64,000 nucleotides of DNA from Cloeon dipterum. Its lineage: Eukaryota; Arthropoda; Insecta; Ephemeroptera; Baetidae. A program made the position numbers and the translations under genes. Positions 44,982 through 57,030 of the stretch are shown piece by piece (position 1 is the stretch's first letter; each line of letters begins with the position of its first letter). Location: assembly GCF_949628265.1 (NCBI RefSeq), contig NC_088786.1, positions 39,887,681 to 39,951,680 on the forward strand, written 5' to 3'. The notes beneath the pieces were generated by a model that saw only the letters and a list, made by a program, of their open reading frames with translations, made no database searches and was not told the origin of the DNA.

Positions 44982-46274
44982 TTCAGCAGAAAGAATTCTT
45001 TCTCCAAACTAGCTCAAACTCCAACAATCAAAGACGAGAGAAATCGATCTCCTATTTAAGAAGAGCAATGAGAAATATTCACGATATTTGCCTTTCATTT
45101 TTTAGAAAAATATGTTAAATAAATAAAAATTCACTTTTCTTAAAAGAAATTCCAAAAGAAAAAATTCTCGTGAAATATTTAAAAATAGAAACATTCACTC
45201 ATGCGGGGACATTGATAAAAGAACTTGCAAAAATGGATTTATTAAAAAGAATTTTGAATTTCAATATTTACCTGCGGATAAAAATTCAACGAGGATTAAT
45301 TTGAAATTGCGCGGTGATTTAACATTAAAATAAAAATGTGAAAAAGATGCCTTGAGAAATAATTCAAATTGGATAAAAAGTCCAAATGTAGCACGAAAAA
45401 TTAATTGAACTCAACGCATAATAATTTAAATTAATTCTCAAGAGACTGTTGAATATTCGTCCTAAATTAATTAGCATTGAAATATAGGAAAAATTCTTAC
45501 AATTTGCTGTCGAAATTGTTAATTTAAAAGCATAGACTCACACTGTGCTGGAAGTTAATTTAAAAACTAAAATTTCACAAAATAGATATTTTCTAGCACA
45601 CATGAATGGCTTCACCCATAAATGATTAAAAAAGGAATAGAAATTGGAGAAATATTTAAAAAACTTGATTACTCGTCACTCTATGAGATTTTTCTTCCCC
45701 TTCAACGATCTCGCGATGCGCACGTCCACCTGATCCTCTTTCTTGGGTGACAATGAGCAGCATTTGAGATAGCAAACGATATTTCTATTTTTCTTCTTCC
45801 TAGAATTTAGTGGTGATGTCACAAGAAATTTATTAAAATACCTCACAAAAATATGAAAGGACGGAATCTATGTTGTAGCCCATGGGGTTTTGTGAGAAGT
45901 AGGAATGTTTTATTTTGTTATATTCAAATCATTTTCTCTTTTCGTTTGCGCTCTAAATCAGAGAGTGCGATATCGTGAAATTCTCATGCTTCTTAGAAAA
46001 ATACTAATTTATATACAACCGATTTTTCAGAAGTTTTAATTCTCTGATAAATATATGACATAAAATATCACATCTTGTTCATTAAAGCACAATAACAGAG
46101 TGAAGGTTTCATATCGTTGGAATTGAGCAGTCGTCTGACTCGTCTGTATAGAGTAAATTGCATTTTCAAAAAATTACAAAAATACAATACAGAAAAATTC
46201 AACTTGTTAAAATGCAGTACAAAAATTTATAAATTAAAACGCACATCGCCTGCTTTTATCTAAAAATATTAAAT
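44982..46274. other. Spacer upstream of ZF10
   Basis: Type B spacer with the recurrent block at 45665-45780; an unoccupied homologue of the full-length retrotransposon target is near 46155-46165. Confidence 0.65.
45071..45090 (-). promoter_or_regulatory. Conserved upstream motif of ZF10
   Basis: Minus-strand CAAATATCGTGAATATTTCT, 90 nt 5' of the start codon. Confidence 0.43.
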
Positions 46275-46850
46275 ATTTTTTTCGAGGTTGCGCCAACTCA
46301 TATAGATTTTTGACTTTTAGCTATTATTGCCAACTCCAACCAAAAATCTCGGATTCTAATCACCAGAATTGCAAAAATTGAATACCTTTTGATTTCACCT
46401 CGACCTCCCCTTAAGCAACAAATGGGATTTAAGGGGTGCTTTTCCCCCAATAATTATTAAAATAATATAAAACCCCTTGCAAGAATGCTCTGGGTACATT
46501 TTGCTGCGATAATTTTTGCGAGGGGGTGGAAAGGGAGGATGGTGCCAATTTCTTTTACCCATCACCTTTTTAGGGTATATTAAGATGTGTCTAATGATGG
46601 GTAGTTTATGCAATTCTGAACCTGATATTTGACGTTGCCAAAAAATATGAAAATATCGAAAATTTTCGTAATTTTCACGTTTTTGCAATTATTGCCAGTC
46701 GCAATCCATCACCAAAATTGCAGAATTCAACTACCGCTAGACTCGTCTTTACCTCCCCTGGCAATTCAAATGTTTTAGGGAATGCTTATCCTTTTATACT
46801 CCTTTTAATCCCTTACTGAATTTTAATGGGTAAAAAATATTATGAGCGCT
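46275..46850. repeat. Satellite array 7 (about 1.5 monomers)
   Basis: A contracted version of array 5: one internal monomer is missing between the lead-in and the last unit. Confidence 0.78.
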
Positions 46851-47366
46851 GAAAACTATGTTTTTTTAATTTATATCGCTTGATAATTAGAAAAAATACT
46901 GCTCAAGATTAATCCAACACAATCAGATTTTATCCAAGTCAAGTTAATTTATCTATATCTTTTGAAAATGAATGAAAATTAAATGCAAGCGGCAGCGATC
47001 AGATGATCAGATTGCAAATGGAAATGGTTTTATTTCTCTTGTTTTAACGGTGTGAAAAAATAAAATGAATTTTGGTTCAAGTTATTGGCTTTATTACGGG
47101 CTTCTATTTTATTAGTTTATTTGTTTTACAGGCCAACAACCGTCGTCAGACTTTAAATTCATTTCAATTAAATTTCTATTGGAAGAAACTCGTATTGTGG
47201 TTATTGATTGTCATTAACTTCTTACTTGACAATTGTTTGCGAAGTATTACATCAGCATGTCGTTACGCTGGTCAGAAGTATGGAAAATTTATATGTATGT
47301 TTAGAGATATAAAATAAAATCTATGAATTCTTAAAACACTAAAAAATGTTTCTTCAAGTAAGTCTA
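46851..47366 (-). other. 3' flank and 3' UTR of ZF11
   Basis: Shared 3' block at about 47080-47155 with minus-strand AATAAA; TGATCA repeats at about 46995-47010. Nearly identical to the ZF2 3' flank. Confidence 0.55.
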
Positions 47367-48435
47367 TCACTTTGCTACAGTTCCAGGACATCTTCCATAC
47401 CGGTTGTGCTTATAAATTGCACCAAGGCTCATTTCTCTACCACATTTGAGACATTTTTCCATTTTGTGATACATCTTGATATGCCTTTTCAAATCTGCCT
47501 CCGAAGCAAACATGTTGCCACACTTCTGCTGTCCACATCTGATTTTCTTCTCCGAATGCTTCACTCGAACATGTCTTTTCAAGTCACTCTTCTGCTCTGC
47601 CGAGTAATGGCAAAATTGGCAGCAGAATTTCTTTCTTTCCGAATGCTCCCGTTGCTCGTGCTCGATTCTCTTTTGAACAGAGGCAAAATATTCCTTGCAA
47701 CCAGAGATGGTGCACTTTTCCAACTTTCCATTGTGCTTCCTCTGGTTGTGGTCGAAAATATTGAGATACACCTTGTTGCATTCGCAGCATTTGCATCTTT
47801 TGTCTTGTTTTTTTATGTCATTTGATCCAGTTTTGGAAGGAGTAGAAGTTTTTCTCTCTTCTTCCGCCTCATGGATATCCTCCTTTCCACGATCAATGTT
47901 TCCCTTCATATTCAGGTCTTTGTTTTCTCCTGACGGTTTTCCTGAAGTGGAATCTTGCTCATTGTTCAGTATTTCCGCGCTATGAACTTGGAATACTTCC
48001 TCGAGATTCAGGAATTGATTAATTTCCTGGAAGAGACCTTTTTGTTCGACCATATCTCCCAGCATCAGCAATCCATCATTTTCTGCCTCGTGACTGTTAT
48101 CCAATTACAGAATTAGAAATTCTTTTATAAATTGAAAAAAGAATTAAAATTGGCACCTTTCTTTTTCTTGTGGAATTTGAACGAGTTCACTGCTTTTCGT
48201 ATCAGTTTCCGCGCATGGAAGGTCGAGAACTTGCTCAGATTCCAGGAATTGCATCAACACCTGCAAGAGATCTTCATTTTGATCTCCCTCTTCTTGCCGA
48301 AATTCATCTGTTCCGGCATGAGGGCTACAATAAAAAATATTAACTTACATAATTTTATAAAGTAATTTTGTACCTGTTTTCTTCTAGAGGAACTGGAAAG
48401 AAGGCTTCGCCTGACGTTTCTTTTTCGTGAGACAT
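47367..48435 (-). CDS. ZF11: cluster zinc-finger protein, type A, intact, mosaic
   Basis: Exon 1 48374-48435, exon 2 48157-48324, exon 3 47367-48093; 318 aa. The N-terminus and the terminal finger (MEKCLKCGREMSLGAIYKHN) match ZF2. Fingers 3-4 (QSDR and SADR) match its neighbour ZF10 almost base for base over ~140 bp. This is best explained by local gene conversion. All zinc ligands are kept. Confidence 0.85.
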
Positions 48436-49669
48436 TAGGAGCAGAAAGGATTCTTACTCCAAAGCGAACACAAACTCGAACAATCAAGAGGGAAGAAAGC
48501 GTCCAATTGAAGAAGAGGAATGCGAAAGATTCACGATATTTTCTTTTTTGTACGTAGAAAACCTATGGTAATAGAAATAAATAAACATTCATTATTTATC
48601 AAAGGAAATATTTTCAAGAGATATTTAAAAAATTCATTCCAGGGGATTTAGATAAAATAATTTATTTTCCTTAAAATTGATTTATTATTCATATAAATTT
48701 TGAAATTTAACACTTTCCGTGTATTTGAAAAGTAGATAAAAACGATATTTGGCTTGTATGCATGAAAATTAATTGCGTTTATTTAAGAAAATTATGAATT
48801 CCAATATTTAATTGGCATGATATACACACAACGAGGAATAATCAAAATTTGTGATCAACCGCTAGTAAAAAAATCATGTATTCTATAATATTATTCGAAT
48901 TTGACAAACATCGATACGTAATCAGAGCTGAACAGAATAAAGAATTATTATAACAGCAAGTAATATATATATAGTATATAGCCCGACTGTATTCAATAAT
49001 TCATCTTAAATTAATTTGCCTTGAAAGATAATAAAAAATTCCTAAAATTTTTCAGCGAACAAGAGCTGATTTAAAAGTAAACTCAAAATTGGCTAAGGAG
49101 CACAATAATTTTTAATTATCAAAAATGTGACCATTGAAATTTGATAGCACAAAGGCTACGAGAAACAAAGGATTGGCAATTGGAGAAATTATCGAAAAAT
49201 TGAATACTTTGTCGCTTTATGAGGTTTTTCTTCTCCTTCAGCGATCGTGATGAGCGTCCACCTGATCCTATTTCTTCGACGACAATGAGCAACATTCGAG
49301 ATGGTAAAAACAAATATTTCTATTTTTCTCTTCTCTAGAATTTTTTGGTGATGTCAAAAGAAATTTTTCACTCTTTGAGAATACCGGATGGAATTTATGT
49401 TATGGCCTAGGGGGAATTTTGTGATATGGAAGTCTTCATGCAGCGAAGGTTTTCCTTTGTTATACACTAATCTTTTTCTATCTTCGGTTGTACTAAAAAT
49501 CAGATAGCTTCAATACCCTGATATGATACAATATAATATAAAGACAAATTCAAATTTAAAAATTAGGTACAAAAATATACTTATTTAAAATATACATCAC
49601 CTTGTTTTATCTTAAAATAGTCAAGATAATATTTGGATTATTTTATCATAATTTATTAAAAATGTGATT
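48436..49669. other. Spacer upstream of ZF11
   Basis: Type A spacer; recurrent block at 49205-49310. A short AT microsatellite (TAATATATATATAGTATATA) sits at about 48961-48980. Confidence 0.6.
48522..48543 (-). promoter_or_regulatory. Conserved upstream motif of ZF11
   Basis: Minus-strand AAAATATCGTGAATCTTTCG, 87 nt 5' of the start codon. Confidence 0.45.
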
Positions 49670-49985
49670 TTTTTTTATGTTGCTCCAACTCATTTTGTGA
49701 TTTTACAACTATTGCCAACTCCAGATCACGGCATCTAACCACCAGAATTGCAAAAATTAACCACCGTTCGACTCGTCTTAACCTCCGCTAGCAAACTACA
49801 TTGTTTAGGCACTTCCTACCCCCGCCTACTAATTGTTAAAATCTTTTCAAACACTCGGGAAACTGCTTCCGAGTACATTTTTTTCCGAGAACTTTTGCCA
49901 AGGGGTTGAAAGGGATGGAGAGTTCGAACCCCGTAAACTCTTCAGCTCTTCAGGGTAGATTGAGGTGTGTCTAGCGGTGGGTACC
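49670..49985. repeat. Satellite array 8 (single monomer), no GAS2 copy follows
   Basis: One monomer with the usual lead-in is broken off at GTGGGTACC (49977-49985). Here the satellite joins directly to the ZF12 3' flank, where other type A units continue into GAS2 exons. This looks like a deletion of the GAS2 segment. Confidence 0.7.
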
Positions 49986-50320
49986 ACACGTGAAAGTTTT
50001 TTCTCATATTTTACATGCGGTGTGGAAAAAATAAAATTAATTTTGTTCTTGTTATTGGGCTTCTTTACGAGCTTGTATTTTATTAGTTGATTTGTTTTAC
50101 AGAGGCCAACAACCGTCGTCAAATTTTAAATCCATTTTCCACGCAGAAACACTTGGGTCTTAATTTTGTTCTTAACATAATATCATTTGAAAATTTATTG
50201 CGAAATATGTTGTTACGCTATAGTCAGAAATATAGGTAATATTTAAATATATGGGTCGAGGCAATTTGATCTAAAATCTTTAAATAGCTAACACTCAGAA
50301 AATGGTCTATTTCAAGTCTA
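49986..50320 (-). other. 3' UTR region of ZF12
   Basis: Shared 3' block at about 50040-50125 with minus-strand AATAAA; similar to 20110-20438 downstream of ZF4. Confidence 0.5.
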
Positions 50321-51406
50321 TCACTTTGCTACCGTTCCAGGACATCTTCCATATCGATTGTGATGATACAAACCACGATGGCTCATTTCCCTGCCACACG
50401 TGGGACATTTTACCATTTTGTGATAACTCCTGACATGATCTCTCATATCTGCCTCTGAAGCAAACATGTTGCCACACTTCTGCTGCCCGCATTTGATTTC
50501 CTTTTCCGAGTGCTTCCGAAGAACATGTATATTCAAGTGACCCTTGTTCACTGTCGAGTAATGGCACAATTTGCATTGGAATTCCTTACGTTCCTGATGC
50601 TCCTGTTGCTCGTGCTCGATTCTCTTTAGAACTGAGGCGAAATATTTCTTGCAAACACGATCAGAGGCGGTGCACTTTTCCAACTTTCCATTGTGCTTGT
50701 AACTGGAGTGGTGTGAAATAGCGAGATATTCCTTGTTGCATTCGCAGCATTTGCCACTAAAGTCTCGTTTTTTCATATAATTTGATCCAGTTTTGGAAGG
50801 AGCAGCAGATTTTCTCTGTAATTCTTCATTTACAAGATCAATTTTTACCTTCAGATTCAAGTCTTTGTTTTCTCCTGATGAATATTCCGGAGTGGTATCA
50901 GGCTTATTTTTCATTGTTTCAGTGCATTGAATTTGGAGCTCATCTTCGTCGAATTCCAAGAATTGGTTCAATTCCGGAAAAAGTTCATTTCGGTCCAGCT
51001 CTTCTAGCATCAGACAACCATCATCGATTTTGGCATCAGAGCTGACATCAAAATAGGAAATATTATGAAACACTTTTCAAATAATAAATACTTTTCACAA
51101 AAAAATCTCACCTCTCTTTTCTTTGTGGAATAGGAGCAGGCTCGCTGCTTGTCATATCAATTATTTCCGCCCATGGAATTTCGAGTCCTGGCTCGAATTC
51201 CAGGAATTCCATTAATTCCTGCGAGAGATCCTCATTTTGATCTGTTCCTTCTTGCCTAAATCCCTCTGTTCCGGCCTCAGGGCTACAATAAAATAGAAAA
51301 TCAACCAAATTTCTAATTAAAATATTCAAAAAGCAATTTTGTACCTGTTCACTTCCATTGGAACAAGGAAAAAGGCATCACCGAACGATTCTTCGTTGTG
51401 AGACAT
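50321..51406 (-). CDS. ZF12: cluster zinc-finger protein, type B, intact
   Basis: Exon 1 51345-51406, exon 2 51112-51282, exon 3 50321-51041; 317 aa. Finger 1 helix AISHHSSYKH. Finger 2 has a longer Cys loop (CTASDRVC, C-x6-C). Contacts NGHI in finger 3 and SADD in finger 4. The C-terminal ~60 residues and 3' flank match type A ZF4. Confidence 0.85.
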
Positions 51407-52271
51407 TTCAGCAGAAGGAAATGTATCCCCAAACTCACTCACACTCAAACCTCGAACAACAAATACGGGAGAAAACGTCCTATTGAAGAAAAGAAATGCG
51501 AAATATTCACGATAATTTCATTTTTAGACGAATCTGACGGATGTTAAAAAATAATTAAACATTAATATTTTTTTAAAAGCATTCCTAATGAAAAATGATC
51601 GAGAAATATTTCAAAATTGAAACATTCATGTGCAGACATAGATGAAATTACTTTTAACTTACCGAAAATGGATGTATTAAATAAGATTTTGAATTTCAAT
51701 ACTTCACCGCAGCAAAAGGAGAAACAAATGAATAGAAATTGGGGAAAATCACATCGAAAATTTGAATTCTCGTCGCTCAACGAGTTGTTTTTCTGCCCCT
51801 TCAGCGGTCGTGATGCGCACGTCCACTTGATCCTTTCTCTTCGACGAAAATGAGCAGCACTTTCGAGTAGTACACAATTTCTAAATATTTTTCTTTGGAA
51901 TTTTTTGTTGATGTCAAAAGAATTTTCTACCCTTTGAAAATACCTCAGAAAAATATTAAAACAACAAAATTGAATTTAAAAAACAATTTAATTTAAATTT
52001 TGAGAGTTTTTTTAAACTGCTCAAATTTTTGACCTGAATTAACATCAAGAATTGTATCATTAATAATTACGTCCACTCAAATTTGGATAGAGAATTCAAC
52101 AATATTTACAAATTTGGTTAATTATGAGACAAAGTTAAAATTGGAAATGATAGTATACATTAAATAATAATATAAAAAGGCAACAACAAGCATTTAAAAA
52201 AGTTAAAGACAAAAGCAAAGTTAGTATTCATCAGTTTGTCCTATCGCTCCAAGTATTCATAATTTATTAAA
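51407..52271. other. Spacer upstream of ZF12 and 5' region of the REXO1-like fragment
   Basis: Recurrent block at 51765-51865. From about 51950 the DNA is unique in the window. TATAAAAAGG at 52171 lies ~100 bp 5' of the ATG at 52272 and could be a TATA box for that gene; TCAGTTTG at 52231 resembles an arthropod initiator but is too far from it for a standard pair. Confidence 0.5.
51499..51520 (-). promoter_or_regulatory. Conserved upstream motif of ZF12
   Basis: Minus-strand TGAAATTATCGTGAATATTT, 93 nt 5' of the start codon; one A/T change relative to most copies, shared with ZF14. Confidence 0.43.
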
Positions 52272-52598
52272 ATGGCTCCAACTAACGAAATCGACTCGCT
52301 GCAACAAGGTAAGAATCTCTTGTAGTTTGATTAAATGAACGCTTTAAATACAATCTCATTTTTCATTAAAATAAACTATTAATTTGTTTCAGGATCGATT
52401 GACTGCATGCTCCAACCTCTCATCCGGAACAAAAAGCAACTTGACGAATATTACACCAGATTTCAGCAAAACGCCAACACGGCGGAGAACCGCAAGTGCA
52501 AACGCTGCAAAATCGAATATATAGTGGAAATGGACCCGAACGGCGTCCCGAAGCCCCTAGACGAAAACAATTTGTGTAAATTCGTCCACCCACTATAG
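52272..52598 (+). CDS. Truncated REXO1-like zinc-knuckle protein fragment
   Basis: Exon 1 52272-52308 (MAPTNEIDSLQQ), GTAAGAAT donor, TTTGTTTCAG acceptor, exon 2 52393-52598; 80 aa. The second exon has LQPLIRNKKQLDEYYTRF, then CKRC..EYIVEMDPNGVP..NNLCKFVHP. That C-x2-C..C-x3-H pattern resembles the zinc-binding knuckle N-terminal to the nuclease domain of RNA exonuclease 1 (REXO1) proteins. The exonuclease domain is absent. The reading frame ends TATAG exactly where ~350-bp satellite sequence begins (CCACCCACTA), so a repeat has cut off the gene. It is probably a non-functional duplicate; the parent gene would be elsewhere. Confidence 0.5.
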
Positions 52599-52960
52599 TT
52601 GCTAGAAAATTTTAAAACTTCCGCTGAAAAAAGCTTCCGAATACATTTTGCTGCGGTAATTTTGGCGAGGGGTTTAAATGGGTGGAGGTTTTACACCCCT
52701 CGAACCCCTCAGATATTTGAGGTAAGTTAAGATGTGTCTAATGGTGGGGGTAGTTTTTGCAATTGTGACAATTAGAACCCGTGATTTTAAGTTTGCAAAA
52801 GACGAATAAGTCCAAAAATTTCGTGAAATCCGTTATTTTTAATTTTTGCAACTCCAAAACTCGACACCATAACTAATCTTGACCTCCCCTAACCAGCTAA
52901 AAGGTTTGGTTTAGGGGAAAACCCTTTCTTTATTAATTTTTTTATTAAAACCCGCTCGAA
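52588..52960. repeat. Satellite monomer 9 truncating the REXO1-like fragment
   Basis: One diverged monomer (CCACCCACTATAGTTGCTAG, AGGGGTTTAAATGGGTGGAG, AGATGTGTCTAATGGTGGG) starts inside the last codons of the fragment. Confidence 0.75.
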
Positions 52961-53697
52961 AAAAAATAAAATTAAAATTTCAGATACCATTTTCAAATAA
53001 CAGGACCTTTTCCATTTCACCATTACACATTGCGACCATTAAATTCACCCTGCATATTTTTCCTGAAGGCCGTAAGAAGATTCTAAACAGTGAAAAGCGT
53101 TTAGCGTTTCACATATAAATTTAACAATTTATTTATATACTAACTGCAGCTCTGCATAGTTACCGCAGTCTAATTACAATTATGTTATTTAAGGAAATTT
53201 ATTACCCATTTGTCGTGCTGCCAGGCCGTGTTTTGAACAGTGGCACTAACAGAAAAACATTTTCTACGGCGCAGTTGTAAACTTGAGATGCAACCATAAT
53301 TAAAAAAAATGAGAATGAACGAAACGTTAGCGGTGGCGACCAGATGATCATAGAACGAAAATGAAAAAGCTTTTATTCTCATATTTAACATAAAATGTAA
53401 ATAAAATTAAAACAATTTTGGTTCAAGTTATTGGCTCTATACGGGCTTTTATTTGATTAGTTTATTTGTTTTACAGGCCAACAACCGTCGTCAAACTTGA
53501 AATATATTTTCTATACGTAGAAGCTCTTGTGGGCATTGAATATCATTAACATATCTTATTTGACAATTATGATCGCGTATAATTAAATTTAGAATGTTGA
53601 TACGCTGGTCAGAAGCATGGAGAATATATATGTATATGTTTCGAGGTATGAACTAAAACCTATAAAATCTAAATCTCAGAACATGTTCAACTTGAAG
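52961..53697 (-). other. 3' flank and 3' UTR of ZF13
   Basis: 53030-53697 matches 61170-61844 (3' flank of ZF15) closely. Shared ZF 3' block at about 53420-53500 with minus-strand AATAAA. No gene is seen. Confidence 0.55.
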
Positions 53698-54769
53698 TCA
53701 CTCTGCTGCCGTTCCAGGACATCTTCCCCATCGTTTGTGCTCTTTAAATGCAGCAAGGCTCATTTCTCTACCGCATGTGGGACATTTTTCCATTTTGTGA
53801 CACATCTTGACATGCTGTTTCAAATCTGTCTCTGAAGCAAACATCTTGCCACACTTCCGCTGTCCACATTTGATTTTCTTTTCAGAATGCTTGTGTCGAA
53901 CATGTCTTTTCAAGTTACCCTCCTGCGCTGTCGAGTAATAGCATAATTGACAGCAGAATTTCTTTCGTTCTCGATGCTCCCGTTGCTCGTGCTTGAATCT
54001 CTTTTGAACTGATGAGAAATATATCTTGCAACCAGAAGTGGTGCACTTTTCCAACTTTCCATTGTGCTTGTTCCTGGAGTGTTGTGAGATATGGACATAT
54101 TCCTTGTTGCATTCGCAGCATTTGCCTCTTTTGTCTTGTTTTTTTATGTCATTTGATCCAGTTTTTGAAGGAGCAGAAGATTTGCTCTCTTCTTCCATCT
54201 CTTGGATATCCTCCTTTCCACGCTCAATGTTTTCCTTCATATTCAGGTATTTTTTTTCTCCTGACGGTTGTCCTGAAGTGGAATCCTGATGCTCATTGTT
54301 CAGTATTTCCGCGCTATGAACTTGGAATACTTCCTCGAGATTCAGGAATTGATTATTTTCCTGGAAGAGATCTTTTTGTTCAACCATATCTTCCAGCATC
54401 AGCAATCCATCACTTTCGGCCTCATGACTTTTATCCAATTACAAAATTAGAAATTCTTTTATAAATTAAAAATAAATTAAAATTAGTACCTTTCTTTTTC
54501 TTGTGGAATTCGAACGAGTTCACTGCTTTTCGTATCAGTTTCCGCGCATGGAAGGTCGAGAACTTGCTCAGATTCCAGGAATTGCATCAACACCTGCAAG
54601 AGATCTTCATTTTGATCTCCCTCTTCTTGCCGAAATTCATCTCTTCCGGCATGAGGGCTACAATATAAAAATATTAACTTAGATAATTTTATAAAGTAAT
54701 TTTGTACCTGTTTTCTTCTAGAGGAACTGGAAAGAAGGCTTCGCCTGACGTTTCTTTTTCGTGAGACAT
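53698..54769 (-). CDS. ZF13: cluster zinc-finger protein, type A, intact, mosaic
   Basis: Exon 1 54708-54769, exon 2 54490-54657, exon 3 53698-54427; 319 aa. The exon 3 acceptor is AAAAG rather than AACAG. Contacts QGNR in finger 3 and STDQ in finger 4. The last two fingers (SETDLKQHVKMCH, then EMSLAAFKEHKRWGRC) and the entire 3' flank match type B ZF15, while the N-terminus is type A, another mid-exon junction. Confidence 0.85.
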
Positions 54770-55999
54770 TAGGAGCAGAAAGGATTCTTACTCCAAAGCG
54801 AACACAAACTCGAACAATCAAGAGGGAAGAAAAAGCGTCCAATTGAAGAAAAGGAATGCGAAAGATTCACGATATTTCTTTTTTGTACGTAGAAAACCTA
54901 TGGTAATAGAAATAAATAAACATTCATTATTTATCAAAGGAAATATTTTCAAGAGATATTTAAAAAATTCTCATTCCACGTGATTTAGATGAAATAATTT
55001 GTCTTACTTAAAATGGATTTATTATTCATATAAATTTAGAAATTTAACACTTTCCGTGTATTGGAAAAGTAGATAAAAACGATATTTGGCTTATATGCAT
55101 GAAAATTACTTGCGTTTATTTAAGAAAATTATGAATTCCAATATTTAATTGGCATGATATAAACACAACGAGGAATAATAAATAATTTTGATCAACTCAC
55201 ACTAGTAAAAAAAAAAAAAATGTAATGCATAATATTATTCGAATTTGACAAAAATCGATAAGTAATCAGAGCTCAAAAGAATGAAGAATTATAATAACAG
55301 CTAACAGCAAGTAACGGCAGTATTTTATAGCCTGACTGTATTCAATAATTCGTCCTTAATTAATTCGCATGAAAGATAATAAAAAATTCCTTAAATTTTC
55401 CAGCGAACAAGAGCTGATTTAAAAGTAAACTCACTCAATTGGCTACGGATTACATTAATTTTTAACTATCTAAAATGTGACCATTGAAATTTGATAGCAC
55501 AAAGGCTACGAGAAACAAAGGATTGGAAATTGGAGAAATTATCGAAAAATTGAATACTTTGTCGCTTTATGAGGTTTTTCTTCTCCTTCAGCGATCGTGA
55601 TGAGCGTCCACCTGATCCTATTTCTTCGACGACAATGAGCAACATTCGAGATGGTAAAAACAAATATTTCTATTTTTCTCTTCTCTAGAATTTTTTTGGT
55701 GATGTCAAAAGAAATTTTTCACTCTTTGAGAAAACCGGATGGAATTTTATGGCCTAGGGGGAAGTTTTGTGATATGGAAGTCTTCATTAAGCGAAGGATT
55801 TCCTTTCTTATACACAAAATATTTTCTTTTTTCAGTTGTACTAAAAATCAGATAGCTTCAATACCCTGATAGAGACAAATTCAAATGTAAAAATGAAGCA
55901 CAAAAATATGACTAATTTAAAACATACATCGCCTGCTTTTATCATAAAATAGTCAAGATAATATCTGGATGATTTTATCAAAATTTATTGCAAATGTGA
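54770..55999. other. Spacer between ZF13 and satellite array 10
   Basis: Type A spacer; recurrent block at 55560-55660; A-rich run at about 55207-55220. No gene is seen. Confidence 0.65.
54859..54880 (-). promoter_or_regulatory. Conserved upstream motif of ZF13
   Basis: Minus-strand AAGAAATATCGTGAATCTTT, 90 nt 5' of the start codon. Confidence 0.43.
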
Positions 56000-56935
56000 T
56001 ATTTTTTTGAGGTTGCTCCAACTCATTTTGTGTTTTTACAACTATTGCCAACTCCAGATCACGGGTTTTAACCATTAGAATTGCAAGAAATGCAAGCCGA
56101 TCGACTCGTCTCGACCTTCCGTGACCAGGTAGAGGGTTTAAAGGGTGCTTTTACCCTCCCGCTAATTGTTACAATCATTTAAAACCACGCGGAATATGCT
56201 CAGAGTACATTTTTTCCGAGATTCATTGCGAGGGGGATTTAAAAGGGTGGATGAGGTATTGCACCCCTTAAACCTTTCAGCTTTGCAATGTAGGTTAAGA
56301 TGTGTTTGACGGTGAGTAAATTTTGCAATTCTGAAAATTGGAACCCGAGATTTGGAGTTTGCAAAACACGAAAATTCGAGCTTTTCGTGTTTTTGTAATT
56401 TTTGCCACCTCCAAATCTCGGGTTCTAACCACCAGAATTGCATAAATTTACCACCATTCCTCTCATCCCAACCTCCATCAACCAGCTAAAGGGTTAAGGG
56501 GGTGCCTACCCCCACCCACTAATTGCCAAAATATTTTAAAACCCGCGGAAAAATGCTTCCGAGTACAATTTGCTGCAATATATTTTGGGAGGGGGTTGAA
56601 AGGGGTGGTAAATGAGCACCGCTTGAACCCTTCAGATATTTAGGGTAGGTTGAGATGTGACTAATGGTGGTTAGTTTTTGCAATTCTGATGTTTTGAACC
56701 CAAGATTTGGAGCTGGCAAAATACGAAAAAAGCCGGAAAATTCGTGATTTTTGCGTTTTTGCAATTATTGCAAACTCCAAATCTCGGGTTCTAACCATCA
56801 GAATTGAAAAAACTACCTATGGTTGGACTCGTCTCAACTTTCTCTGATCATTCAAAGGCATTAAGGGATGATTACCCCTACCCCTTTCAAACCCTTATTG
56901 AATATTAATGGGTAAAAAATGTTCTGAAGGCTCAA
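56000..56935. repeat. Satellite array 10, leading into GAS2 copy 4
   Basis: About 2.5 monomers with landmarks near 56065, 56422 and 56790, ending ~95 bp before the GAS2 acceptor. Confidence 0.8.
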
Positions 56936-57030
56936 TTTTTTTAAGCGTAAAAAGTTCAGTTCTATCAAAAAGACCAAAGCAATTTATCCAAACCAAATTA
57001 GATTTTAACCCTAAAAAACCATCTTTCCAG

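Noticed and set aside
49921-49934. GAGTTCGAACCCCG resembling a tRNA B box
   Set aside because: It is a variant of a satellite monomer phrase (GTTAGAACCCCG in array 6); no A box or cloverleaf is visible.
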